A DNA stretch of 64,000 nt from Variovorax boronicumulans NBRC 103145 (lineage in GTDB: Bacteria; Pseudomonadota; Gammaproteobacteria; Burkholderiales; Burkholderiaceae_C): assembly GCF_001591345.1 (NCBI RefSeq), contig NZ_BCUS01000003.1, forward strand, positions 59,768 to 123,767. Reading direction: 5' to 3'. This document shows positions 17,531 through 25,854 of the stretch, piece by piece. Made by a program: the position numbers and the translations under genes. Within the stretch, counting starts at the first letter, position 1; every line of letters starts with the position of its first letter. The notes beneath the pieces are model-generated. The model was not told where the DNA came from. It saw only the letters and a list, made by a program, of their open reading frames with translations, and ran no database searches.

Positions 17531-17862
17531 GCGGCAAGCACCGAGATAGCACATCCGCCGACGCGGGACTCCCGATGTCTTCAGGTCGATGAAGCGAACG
17601 CCGATACTTCACGCGCCCAAGGCATCGTAGGCTGTTTCTAGCCGCGGCCACTATCGACGCCGCGGAGCATGTCTGTACAAGACATCCAAGTTCGAACAGC
17701 AGGGTTTTGACAATGCGCTGCACCAGCAGACTGAGCCCTCCAGTGCTCCGTCGGGCGCCGATAGAAGTCGGCACCTTCCGCACCAATTTCGCGCGCAGTG
17801 CGGCAATGAGGGCCGAACGTCATATCGCCGGACTACGCTCTGTAGCAGACACACTCACAACA
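17531..17862. other. Intergenic region between convergent clusters
   Basis: I see no credible gene. The region separates two convergent transcripts, so one or two terminators are expected, but no stem with a T-run was found. It contains an inverted repeat ATGTCT-GTACA-AGACAT (17669-17685), which could be a hairpin or a GntR/FadR-like operator. A good TTGACA box at 17706-17711 lacks a matching -10. Confidence 0.5.
17669..17685. repeat. Inverted repeat ATGTCT-N5-AGACAT
   Basis: Perfect 6-bp arms flank GTACA between two convergent clusters. It may be a short transcript hairpin or an orphan operator. No target gene is adjacent in the right orientation. Confidence 0.4.
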
Positions 17863-19482
17863 TCATTCGACGTCTTTCAGCAAACGTCGCAGCACCTTCC
17901 CCGCTCCCGCGGTCGGCAGTGCATCCAGGAAACGCACATGCCTGGGCGCCTTGTACGGTGCCATGTTGTCTCTGCACCAGACGATCAACTCATCGGCGGC
18001 CAGTTCGGTTCCCGCCTTCTTCACGACAAAGGCTTTCACTACCTCGCCTTTGTCCACGTCCGGCTGTGCGACCACCGCCGCTTGGGAAATGGCCGGGTGC
18101 TTGATCAGAATGGTCTCGACTTCCTCGGGGAACACCGGATACCCCGACACCTTGATCATTTCCTTGAAGCGCCCCATGAAGGTGAGATAGCCATCGGCGT
18201 CCATGCGCCCCATGTCGCCGGTGTGCACCCAGCCGTCGCGCAACGTGGCGGCGGTGGCTTCGGGGTTGTTGAAGTAGCCCTTGAAAACGCCGGGACTGGT
18301 CAGCACGATCTCTCCCTGCTCGCCCGCTGCCAGCGCATCGCCGGTGTCCGGGTCGAGGATGCGTATCACCACCCCCGGCACCGCCAAGCCCACCGTGCCC
18401 CAACGGATGGCGTTGGTCGGCATGTAGGTGTCGCAGCTATGGGTTTCCGACAAACCGTAGGCAGCCTCGCGCGCATGGGCGTTCGGAGCGAAGCTCTTCC
18501 ACTGCAGGGCCAGCGCTTCGGTGAAGGCGATACCGAAGCTGGTGACTGTGTTCTTGCTCAGGCTGGACAGATCGAATCGGGTGATGTCGGGCTGCTGCAT
18601 GCAGGCCGCGTTCATGGGTGCGATGCTGTACCACGCCGTGATTCGGTAGCGGTCGATGGCCTGCAGCGTGGCACGCGGCTCGAAACGATGCAGCAGCACG
18701 GCGGTGTCTCCGCAGAGCACCGGTACGTTCACGCCGGTCAACATACCGGCGACGTGGTACATCGGTGCGACGCATAGCTGTGTGTCATCCCGCTCCACCC
18801 CCATGGCGAAGGCCGAAGTACGCGTCTTGTACAGCGCATTGCCATAGGTGAGCATCGCGCCCTTGGGCAGCCCCGTGGTGCCTGACGTATAGAGCATCAG
18901 CGCCAGATCATCCATGTCCAGTTCGACGGAGGCGGGTCTGGCGCTGCCGGACATCACGGCCAGAAAGTCTTCGCAGTCCGTCGGCACAACGCGCGCGTCT
19001 TCACGCGCCGTACTCAGTTCGGCGGGCAGGTCCAGTGTCGGCTGCGCGGGCAGCAGGTCGGCATAGTGCACTACGAACACGTGCGCCAGCGTGCTCACTG
19101 GCTTCACCTTCTGCACCACCGGCAAGAGGGCCGCTGCCGCCACGATCACCCGCGCCTTCAGGTCGTTCACCTGATAGGCCAGTTCATGCTCCTTGTTCAG
19201 CGGTCCGTTGGGGCACACGACGGCACCGATCTTCTGAATGCCGTAGTGCGCTACGACGTACTGCGGGCAATTACCGAGGAACAGCACCACCGGATCGCCC
19301 TTCTTCACGCCAAGGGCCTGCAGGCGGGCGGCGAAGGCATCGCTGGCACGGTCCAGGTCGGACCAACTCAGCACGGTGCCGTACCAAACCAGGGCAGCGG
19401 CATCGGGCCGTTCTCGCGCATGCATGCGCAGGTACTCGTGCAGAGGCTGGATCGGGCAGGCGGGCAGGGCTGTTGTCACCAT
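17863..19482 (-). CDS. Acyl-CoA/aryl-CoA ligase (AMP-forming)
   Basis: This 539-residue ANL ligase has the P-loop LYTSGTTGLPKGAMLTY, the A5 region YGLSETHSCD and the hinge VHTGDMGRMDADGYLTFMGR followed by KEMIKVSGYPVFPEEVE. The catalytic Lys is near the end in AGAGKVLRRLLK. It is the last gene of the PhyH-RidA-MFS-molybdoenzyme series, 13 bp after the molybdoenzyme stop, so it probably activates the acid imported or produced by that unit. The substrate class cannot be fixed from the sequence. Confidence 0.9.
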   Translation of the reverse strand: MVTTALPACPIQPLHEYLRMHARERPDAAALVWYGTVLSWSDLDRASDAFAARLQALGVKKGDPVVLFLGNCPQYVVAHYGIQKIGAVVCPNGPLNKEHELAYQVNDLKARVIVAAAALLPVVQKVKPVSTLAHVFVVHYADLLPAQPTLDLPAELSTAREDARVVPTDCEDFLAVMSGSARPASVELDMDDLALMLYTSGTTGLPKGAMLTYGNALYKTRTSAFAMGVERDDTQLCVAPMYHVAGMLTGVNVPVLCGDTAVLLHRFEPRATLQAIDRYRITAWYSIAPMNAACMQQPDITRFDLSSLSKNTVTSFGIAFTEALALQWKSFAPNAHAREAAYGLSETHSCDTYMPTNAIRWGTVGLAVPGVVIRILDPDTGDALAAGEQGEIVLTSPGVFKGYFNNPEATAATLRDGWVHTGDMGRMDADGYLTFMGRFKEMIKVSGYPVFPEEVETILIKHPAISQAAVVAQPDVDKGEVVKAFVVKKAGTELAADELIVWCRDNMAPYKAPRHVRFLDALPTAGAGKVLRRLLKDVE

Positions 19483-19495
19483 GTCGATACTCTCT

Positions 19496-21808
19496 TTATT
19501 TCTTGGAGATGAAGGCCGGCGGATCGAAGCAGGTCGTCGGCGGAGGTACGCCGGCGAAGCGTTCGATCTCGACGAGGCATGAATTGGCCGTGCTGCCCTG
19601 CGCGATCTCCGAAGTTCCGAAGTCGCGCGTCAGCACATTGGCGTTTCCATGCTTGTCGAGGGGGATGCCGTCGCCGTCTTCCGGCTCCAGGTCCAGCCAG
19701 GCGCCGGTGGCCATCTGCAGCACACCCGGGATCACTGCATCAGAAACCACCGCCCCCGCAAGACAGCTGCCTCGCGTGTTGAACACCCGGACGATCATCC
19801 CGGTCTCGATGTTCCGGCTTGCCGCATCGACCGGGTGAATCCGTATCGGCTCCCGCTCGGAGATCTTCAGCTTCCGGCTGTGCGGCGCGTGGTCGTACTG
19901 GCTGTGCAGCTTGGAGCTCGGCTGGTTCGACAGCAGGTGCAAGGGAAACGCCTGCGCCTGGGTCGCGCCCAGCCATTCTTGCGGCTCGATCCAGACCGGA
20001 TGCCCCGGCTGCCCCTCGATGCCGAAGTCGCGGATGGTCTGCGAGAAGAGTTCGATGCGGCCCGACGGCGTGCGCAAAGGCTTGCCGACCGGGTCATGGA
20101 TGAACTCCGAGAAGACCGCCGCGGACTCCTGCGTCGGCACCTCGACCATTCCCTTTGCCCAGAACTCGTCGAACGTCGGAAGCTTCAGGCCCTGCTCGTC
20201 GCCTTGCTCCTTGATCTGCGCATAGAACGAGCGCAGCCAATCCTCCTCCGTCTTTCCCCCCGTGAATTCTTCGAGGCATCCCAGCCGGGTGGCGAGCTCG
20301 GAGAAGACCTCGTAGTCGTTCCGCGCATCCGCATGGGGTTTCGCATGCGCAGCGGAGGCGATGACAAAAGGATCGCTACTGGTGCCCACGATGTCGTTTC
20401 GCTCGTACGCCACGGTGGTGGGAAACACGATGTCTGCATGCTTGGCCGTCGCCGTCCACCAGGGCTCGTTGACGATGATGGTTTCCGGCACCGCCCATGC
20501 CTTGCGAAGACGGTTCAAGTCCTGATGGTGATGAAAGGGGTTGCCCCCTGCCCAATAGATCAGCCGTGTGTCCGGGTAAGTGAGCGTTTGGCCGTTGTAG
20601 CGAAACGACTGTCCCTTGTTGAGCAGCATGTCCGCGATCCGGGCCACGGGGATAAACGAAGACACGGGGTTCCTGCCCTGCGGCAGCGCGGGAATCTTCA
20701 CCGTGATCGACTCAAGGCCGATGCCGTTGACGGCGGCATAGCCGAAGCCGAATCCACCGCCCTCCAGACCGATCTGGCCGATCATCGACGCCAGCACGAC
20801 CGTCATCCAGTACGGCTGCTCCCCGTTCTCGGCCCGCTGTACAGACCACGACATAGTGATCATGGTCCGGTGCCGCGCCATATCGCGCGCCAGCTGCGCG
20901 ATGTCCTGCGCCGGCACGCGGCAGATGGATGATGCCCACTGCGGTGTCTTCGCAATGCCGTCGGACAGTCCCAGCAGGTAGGCACGGAACTGGTCGTAGC
21001 CGACCGTGTACCGGGCCAGGAATGACCGGTTCGCGAGGTTCTCGGTTTCCAGCACGTAGGCCAGCCCCAGCATCAGCGCCACATCGGTCTGCGGACGGAT
21101 GGGCACCCATTCGCAGGGCACGCTTGTGTCGTCCCGGATCGGGCTTATCGAGACCAGGCGCACACCCGCCTGAGCGAGCTGCCCGAGCGTGTCGCGATAG
21201 CGATGCCGTGTGACGCCACCGGCATTCACCTGCGCGTTCTTTTCCGGCAGCCCCCCGAAGGTGACCAGCAGCCGGGTGTGGCCGATCATGGACTTGAACG
21301 AGGTGTGCCGACCCGCGAGGCTGTGCATCGAGCCGACCACGCGCGGGATGATCACCTCCCCGGCGCCGTAACTATAGGAGTTGATCGATCGCGTATAGCC
21401 GCCTAGCAGGTTCAGGAAGCGATGGATCTGGCTCTGCGCATGGTTGAACCGGCCGGCACTGGCCCACCCGTAGGAGCCGCCGAAGATCGCCGTATTGCCG
21501 TGCGTCGCGCGCACCCTGTCCAGCTGCGCGGCGGCCATGTCGAGCGCGGTCTTCCAGTCGACCTCGACGAAGGGCTCGCGCCCGCGGCCCGCACCGCTCG
21601 CACGATGCTGCTTCTCGAGGAACGATTGCCGGACAGCGGGCGCGGCCACCCTCGGCCCCGTGTGCGAGCCGTCCAGGCCCTCCCAGACCGGCGCCGGCGC
21701 GGGATCGCCCGACCAGGACCGGATGCCGGACACCCTCCCCTGGTTCACGGACACGCTGTAGGTGCCCCAGTGCGTGGAGACCACGCGGTTCTCTTGGACA
21801 GGCAGCAT
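19496..21808 (-). CDS. Molybdopterin oxidoreductase (BisC/TorA/DMSO-reductase type)
   Basis: This 770-residue protein belongs to the bis-molybdopterin-guanine-dinucleotide enzymes. The N-terminal segment FGGSYGWASAGRFNHAQSQ, then RFLNLLGGYTRS, is characteristic of the BisC/DorA/TorA branch and supplies the Ser ligand to molybdenum. There is no N-terminal CxxC..C iron-sulfur motif and no twin-Arg signal, so it is probably cytoplasmic, like biotin sulfoxide reductase. The C-terminal domain is the usual dinucleotide-binding barrel. Expected activity is oxygen-atom transfer to or from an S- or N-oxide or a C-H substrate. No maturation chaperone gene is nearby. AGGAG lies 6-7 bases before the ATG. 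Confidence 0.9.
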   Translation of the reverse strand: MLPVQENRVVSTHWGTYSVSVNQGRVSGIRSWSGDPAPAPVWEGLDGSHTGPRVAAPAVRQSFLEKQHRASGAGRGREPFVEVDWKTALDMAAAQLDRVRATHGNTAIFGGSYGWASAGRFNHAQSQIHRFLNLLGGYTRSINSYSYGAGEVIIPRVVGSMHSLAGRHTSFKSMIGHTRLLVTFGGLPEKNAQVNAGGVTRHRYRDTLGQLAQAGVRLVSISPIRDDTSVPCEWVPIRPQTDVALMLGLAYVLETENLANRSFLARYTVGYDQFRAYLLGLSDGIAKTPQWASSICRVPAQDIAQLARDMARHRTMITMSWSVQRAENGEQPYWMTVVLASMIGQIGLEGGGFGFGYAAVNGIGLESITVKIPALPQGRNPVSSFIPVARIADMLLNKGQSFRYNGQTLTYPDTRLIYWAGGNPFHHHQDLNRLRKAWAVPETIIVNEPWWTATAKHADIVFPTTVAYERNDIVGTSSDPFVIASAAHAKPHADARNDYEVFSELATRLGCLEEFTGGKTEEDWLRSFYAQIKEQGDEQGLKLPTFDEFWAKGMVEVPTQESAAVFSEFIHDPVGKPLRTPSGRIELFSQTIRDFGIEGQPGHPVWIEPQEWLGATQAQAFPLHLLSNQPSSKLHSQYDHAPHSRKLKISEREPIRIHPVDAASRNIETGMIVRVFNTRGSCLAGAVVSDAVIPGVLQMATGAWLDLEPEDGDGIPLDKHGNANVLTRDFGTSEIAQGSTANSCLVEIERFAGVPPPTTCFDPPAFISKK

Positions 21809-21825
21809 GAACGGCTCCTGCGGAC

Positions 21826-23277
21826 TCAGGCTGCCGCCCGGCTGGAGGCCAGCGGCGGCGGCGCCTCGCCCTGCCCTCGGCCGAGTTCTTCATCGGCCAC
21901 GTCTTCCAGCGAACGGTTGGTGGTGCGCGGGCCGAACAGCAGCACGGGGATGGCAAAGACGATGTAGATCGCGGCAGCCGTCCACGTCACATACTTCAAG
22001 CCACCTGCGGACACCAGTGCCGCGCCCATCACGCCGGAGACCGCGCCGCCGACCCGGGCCCCCGACATCACGATGCCGTTGCCCAGGGCGCGCAACTGCG
22101 TGGGCATCGTCTCGGGGATGTAGGTGTAGTAGGCATTGAGGACGAATCCGGCGAAGACGGTGAGGATGCCGCCGATGATGGATACAGCCCAGTAGCCGGT
22201 GGACATGCCCAAAGCTGCCAGTGTGAGCGCCGCGAACACGGACATGAAGAGGATGGTGTTCTTGCGCTCCCACCGATCCAGAAATCGCATGGCGAGGAAA
22301 GGCATGGCGCCGTAGACCACGGTCCAGATGAACAGGATGAAATACGCGTCCTTCTGCGCGTACTTGAGGTCGTACACCAGTGCGTAGATGCTCCAGTTCG
22401 CCCAGGTGTAGTACGCGAGGTAGACCCCGAAATAGGAAACGAAGAGCACGGCCAGGTTGCGTAAGACGGACCTGTTCTGGAACAGGTCGCGCAGCGTCGG
22501 CTGCGCTGCGGCGTACGGTACAGCCGACACCTGGGGCGTGGCGAGCGGGCCCTGGCGCAGCGCACGCGCTTCCAGCCGGCTGACGATCTTCTCGGCGCGG
22601 TCGACTTGTCCGCGCGCCACGCACCAGCGCACCGACTCCGGCAAGCAGAAGTGCACCAGCGGGGCAATCAGCAGGCCGATACCGCCTGCGAGGAACAGGT
22701 GACGCCAGGTGTCCGGCCCGCCGGTCGGCAGGTAGAACATGGCCAGCGCCGCCGCAAGCACTGCCGCAGCAGTGAGCCCCATCGTCACGACCGACAGGAA
22801 GCGCCCGCGCGCGCCGCTTGGAAACATCTCGGAGACGTAGACCAGCAGCACCGACGTGGCCGCCTGCACTCCGAGGCCGGTGATGAAGCGGGAGCCCAGG
22901 ATCAGTTCGTACCCGGGCACGAAGGCGGTCGCCACCACGCCGAGCGAATACATGACCGTGCCCCACACCAATACCGGGCGACGCCCCCATCTGTCCGAGA
23001 GCCAGCCGCCGACGAGCGCGCCGATCACCATGCCTACGTAGAAGGCGCTGCTGATGAAGCCGATCTGCTCGGTGCTCATGCCGGTGTGCGCCTTGATGGT
23101 CGGACTGGCATAGGCAAAGATGGCGTTGTCGTAGTACTCCAGCATCATGTTGAGCGCCAGCAGAGCGGCCCAGACGTAATGCAGCCGCATCGTGGGCAGG
23201 CGGTCGAATCGCGCCAACAAGAACGAAGGGGCGATTCCGGCGGAGGTTGGCCTCGTCTCGTCAATACGGTTCATCAT
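21826..23277 (-). CDS. MFS transporter (sugar/aromatic-acid type)
   Basis: This 483-residue major-facilitator protein has 12 predicted membrane helices. The loop 2-3 signature reads GGWLSDRWGRRPVLVWG, and the long central loop lies around RCVARGQVDRAEKIVSRL. The sequence resembles the metabolite:H+ symporters for shikimate, sialate and aromatic acids more than drug exporters. The start has two adjacent ATG codons (23277 and 23274) preceded by GGAGACAA. It lies between RidA and the molybdoenzyme, 17 bp from the latter, and is probably the substrate importer of this unit. Confidence 0.9.
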   Translation of the reverse strand: MMNRIDETRPTSAGIAPSFLLARFDRLPTMRLHYVWAALLALNMMLEYYDNAIFAYASPTIKAHTGMSTEQIGFISSAFYVGMVIGALVGGWLSDRWGRRPVLVWGTVMYSLGVVATAFVPGYELILGSRFITGLGVQAATSVLLVYVSEMFPSGARGRFLSVVTMGLTAAAVLAAALAMFYLPTGGPDTWRHLFLAGGIGLLIAPLVHFCLPESVRWCVARGQVDRAEKIVSRLEARALRQGPLATPQVSAVPYAAAQPTLRDLFQNRSVLRNLAVLFVSYFGVYLAYYTWANWSIYALVYDLKYAQKDAYFILFIWTVVYGAMPFLAMRFLDRWERKNTILFMSVFAALTLAALGMSTGYWAVSIIGGILTVFAGFVLNAYYTYIPETMPTQLRALGNGIVMSGARVGGAVSGVMGAALVSAGGLKYVTWTAAAIYIVFAIPVLLFGPRTTNRSLEDVADEELGRGQGEAPPPLASSRAAA

Positions 23278-23356
23278 TTGTCTCCATCAGCGTTTCATCT
23301 GTTGTCTGGTTTTGTGCTGTGCCGCCACGCCCACGGAACACGCGGACGCAGCCATC

Positions 23357-23370
23357 CCCCGCCTGCGGGG
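23357..23370. repeat. GC-rich hairpin in RidA-MFS gap
   Basis: CCCCGC-CT-GCGGGG forms a strong stem in the 149-bp gap between the RidA stop (23427) and the MFS start (23277). It has no T-run on the minus strand. It could attenuate or stabilise the upstream part of the transcript. The gap is the only long one in this series. Confidence 0.4.
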
Positions 23371-23426
23371 CGATGCGCTCTTCGTGGAAAGGCCGCGGCT
23401 GATGCCCGCGGCCTGCAGGCCGGGGC

Positions 23427-23837
23427 CTAGTCTGCGCCGCAGCCGACCACAGCGACCGCGCGGACCTCGACCAGGTACGCCGGGTGGGCCAGCTGGGTCA
23501 CGCCCACCCCGGTCCACGACGGGTAGCGGTCGGGCAGGAACTCGTCCTTGACCTTGGCGAACGCCTGGATGTCCGGGCCTTGCATGTCCATGTGGAAGGT
23601 CATGATCTCGACGACGTCGGCCAGCGTCGCGCCGGCCTCCTCGAGCACGGCTTTGAGGTTCTGGAATGCCAGCCGGGCCTGCGCGGCCATGCCCTGGCCG
23701 GGCTTGCCCGTCGCCACGTCGAAACCGACCTGGCCGGACACCCAGACCATGTCGCCCACACGGGTGGCCGACGAGAAATGCAGCTGGTCGTAGTGCTTCG
23801 CCTTGACGGACGCGGGGTTGATCATTTGTCGCTTCAT
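23427..23837 (-). CDS. RidA/YjgF-family enamine/imine deaminase
   Basis: This 136-residue protein has the RidA fold: VWVSGQVGFDVATGKPGQG, the AFQNLKAVLEEAGATLADVV helix, and a C-terminal HPAYLVEVRAVAVV in which the conserved Glu and Arg positions are recognisable. The ATG at 23837 has AGGAG upstream. Family members hydrolyse reactive enamines or imines to ketones and ammonia; many catabolic operons carry a dedicated copy for a pathway intermediate. Its place directly after the dioxygenase gene (22-bp gap) suggests that the unit handles a nitrogen-bearing substrate or intermediate. Confidence 0.9.
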   Translation of the reverse strand: MKRQMINPASVKAKHYDQLHFSSATRVGDMVWVSGQVGFDVATGKPGQGMAAQARLAFQNLKAVLEEAGATLADVVEIMTFHMDMQGPDIQAFAKVKDEFLPDRYPSWTGVGVTQLAHPAYLVEVRAVAVVGCGAD

Positions 23838-23859
23838 GGTGGTGGTACTCCTGGTGATG

Positions 23860-24702
23860 TCAGATGCCGGCAACCTGGCGGAAGATGGGCGAGCGGAACG
23901 AGTCGCCCTGGCTGAAATGAGCCATTTCCTTGCGAAAGAGCGGACCGACGCGGGCATAGCTCGGCTTGCAAGTGGGCAGTTCCCGAAAGGTGGCGTCATC
24001 GCCGAAGAAGCGCATCACCAGGGTGTGACGGGTGGGGCAGCCGGCGTCGACCGGGGCGCCGCCGTGCAGCGAACGCGGGTGCAGGAACACGATGTCACCG
24101 GGGTCGATGTCGAAGGAGACGATGTCCCACGACGTAGGGTCACGCGCCAAGTCCTTGTCGATGTGCGGCAGGCGGGGGTAGGTGCCGTCGCCGTAGAGCG
24201 GATCCGTCGGATCGTCGGCGCTCATGAAGCTGGCGCCGTCGTACTGGATGCCCAGGTGCGAACCGCGCACGATCTCCAGCGAGTTCCTCTTGGGAATCTT
24301 CTGGAAGGTGATCCAGGCGTTGCCCCAGTGGCGGCCGGCCCAGGGCAGATTGGCCGTGTCCTGATGCCAGGGACCACGACCGCTCTTGCCTCCTTCCTTG
24401 GCGAAGATCTCCTCGGCGAAGTACCAGACGTTCTCCGAGCCCCACAGCTCCTGGAAGATCTGCCCGAAGGGCAGCGACGCTGCCAGTTCGTCCAGCTTGG
24501 CCTTGGCCTCGGGGTTGGCATTGTCGATATGGGTCTCCAGCGCAGTCCCGTTCAGGCCCCGGTAGACGTGGGGACCGGGGTTGGCCATGTCCCACTTGAA
24601 GGCGTCGTAGCACCGGGCCAGTTGGGTTTCGTCGAGACAGTTCTTGAAGACGGTGGCACCGTCGTTGCGGAACTGGTCGCGCATCTCGGGGGTGGTCAGC
24701 AT
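23860..24702 (-). CDS. Phytanoyl-CoA dioxygenase (PhyH) family protein
   Basis: This 280-residue Fe(II)/2-oxoglutarate-dependent dioxygenase has the metal triad as His 113 and Asp 115 (PWHQDTANLPW) and His 213 (PRSLHGGAP). Arg 225 (PTRHTLVMRF) is positioned to bind the 2-oxoglutarate carboxylate. The family hydroxylates free acids, CoA esters, amino acids and alkyl-amine compounds, so the substrate is open. AAAGGAG precedes the ATG, and a promoter with overlapping TetR-like operators lies about 55-130 bp upstream. It is the first gene of a five-gene minus-strand series that ends with a CoA ligase. Confidence 0.9.
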   Translation of the reverse strand: MLTTPEMRDQFRNDGATVFKNCLDETQLARCYDAFKWDMANPGPHVYRGLNGTALETHIDNANPEAKAKLDELAASLPFGQIFQELWGSENVWYFAEEIFAKEGGKSGRGPWHQDTANLPWAGRHWGNAWITFQKIPKRNSLEIVRGSHLGIQYDGASFMSADDPTDPLYGDGTYPRLPHIDKDLARDPTSWDIVSFDIDPGDIVFLHPRSLHGGAPVDAGCPTRHTLVMRFFGDDATFRELPTCKPSYARVGPLFRKEMAHFSQGDSFRSPIFRQVAGI

Positions 24703-24755
24703 GGTGAGGCTCCTTTGTGATCGGGCAGCAGAAATTTCCTTGCCCTGGATACCTC

Positions 24756-24784
24756 ACTGTAGCCATCCATCCAATTTTACACAA
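24756..24784 (-). promoter_or_regulatory. Promoter of the PhyH operon
   Basis: Read on the minus strand, a -35 box TTGTGT (24779-24784) and a -10 box TACAGT (24756-24761) are separated by exactly 17 bp. This places a start about 45 bases before the PhyH ATG. The palindrome 24783-24797 overlaps the -35 edge, which fits repression. Confidence 0.5.
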
Positions 24785-24797
24785 CAGTCGTTCTGTT
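24783..24797. promoter_or_regulatory. TetR-type operator O1 (AACAG-N5-CTGTT)
   Basis: A perfect inverted repeat surrounds the core TCGTT and overlaps the -35 box of the PhyH promoter. On the minus strand it includes AACGACTGTTGT, which differs at two positions from AACGATCGTTGT at the promoter of the hydrolase gene (27031-27042). The TetR gene at 25035-25736 lies between the two. Confidence 0.55.
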
Positions 24798-24819
24798 AAT
24801 GAAATCCCATATTTACATG

Positions 24820-24832
24820 ACACTCGTTGTGT
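24820..24832. promoter_or_regulatory. TetR-type operator O2 (ACAC-N5-GTGT)
   Basis: A second inverted repeat with the same TCGTT core lies 36 bp (centre to centre) upstream of O1. This is between three and four helical turns, which permits paired dimer binding. It is less symmetric at its flanks than O1. Confidence 0.45.
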
Positions 24833-25034
24833 AATATTTAGACCCCCACAGGGGAAACGAAGCTGACGCGAAGAAAGCTGTTGCCAGAACATGACGGCCA
24901 CGACTGCACCGCAGCGAGGGGTCGCTGCGAATTCTCGTGTCGGGTATCAGGGGCAATCGGCCCCTACGGCACCATCGCGGCCGGCGCCGAAGCGACGCGC
25001 AGCATCGCTGCGCGCGCAGAGATGACAGTGCGGC
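24833..25034. other. Spacer between TetR gene and PhyH operators
   Basis: About 200 bases between the TetR stop (25035) and the operators contain no gene that I can support. A short CCCC-ACA-GGGG stem lies near 24843-24854, without a T-run. Confidence 0.4.
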
Positions 25035-25736
25035 CTAGCCGGCGTTCGCGCTGCGCGATCCGGGTGCGGGTTGCACGCCAGATGCCGGAGCGATCAGGAC
25101 GCCTATAGCGTCGATGAGCGCCCGGATCCGCTTGGAGGTGAAGCGCTTGGGCTCGACGGGATACATCAGCATCCAGCCGTCCCCCATCGCGCTGAGTTGA
25201 TCGGCAAGCAGGTCGGCCGGAATGTCGCAGCGAACGCTCCCTTGCTCCTGCGCTTCCTTGAGGATCGACGTCTGGATTTTGCGAAATTGCGCATAGCGCC
25301 GGGCGATCACCTCGGCGAATGCGGGCTCATACCGCCCCTGCGCCAGCAACTCAGAAGTCGCAGGCCAGAACCGTGTGTTGCGCTCGTTCAGCTGCAGCCA
25401 GTGTTCGAAGAGCAACCGGATGTCACCCTTTTCCCGGACCGACTCCAGCATGGCATCGAAGCGATCGAACGCGCTTTCCAGCAACGCGACGATGAGCTCC
25501 TCCTTGTTTGCGAAGTAATACGTCACGGCACCGGTCGAGTGCCCGGCGTACTGCGCGACCGTACGCAGCGATGCCTTCGCATAGCCTTCCCGTGCGATCA
25601 CCGATGCCGCAGCCCTGAGCAACTCCTTGCGCTTGATTTCGGGGTCGCCGGCGGGGCGCCCCCTTGTCGGCGTCTGCACACGCTCCCCGGCGCCGTGCGC
25701 TGGCTTGGTCTTCTTATCTGACATCGTTGAGGTCAT
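25035..25736 (-). CDS. TetR/AcrR-family repressor
   Basis: This protein of up to 233 residues has an N-terminal TetR helix-turn-helix (KELLRAAASVIAREGYAKAS, then LRTVAQYAGHSTGAVTYYFANKEE) and a helical ligand-binding domain of about 150 residues. The true start may be the second Met (25724, MSDKK), since neither ATG has a strong ribosome site. It sits between the PhyH operon and the MBL-fold hydrolase gene, both of whose promoters carry similar motifs over the -35 box. It probably represses both in the absence of a pathway ligand. Confidence 0.9.
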   Translation of the reverse strand: MTSTMSDKKTKPAHGAGERVQTPTRGRPAGDPEIKRKELLRAAASVIAREGYAKASLRTVAQYAGHSTGAVTYYFANKEELIVALLESAFDRFDAMLESVREKGDIRLLFEHWLQLNERNTRFWPATSELLAQGRYEPAFAEVIARRYAQFRKIQTSILKEAQEQGSVRCDIPADLLADQLSAMGDGWMLMYPVEPKRFTSKRIRALIDAIGVLIAPASGVQPAPGSRSANAG

Positions 25737-25854
25737 CCACGAACAACTTGCACATCCATATCCATTCCTCGTGGACCGAAGCGATCGGTTTCGTCGGCCG
25801 AGATCCCACGGTACTCAGTTTAGTAGGCGCCCATGGGCACCACGAAGACTGCCA

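Noticed and set aside
17490..17854. Short minus-strand frames in the gap after the DECR2-like gene
   Set aside because: No ribosome sites, no coherent protein features; considered as transposase remnants but no motif was found.
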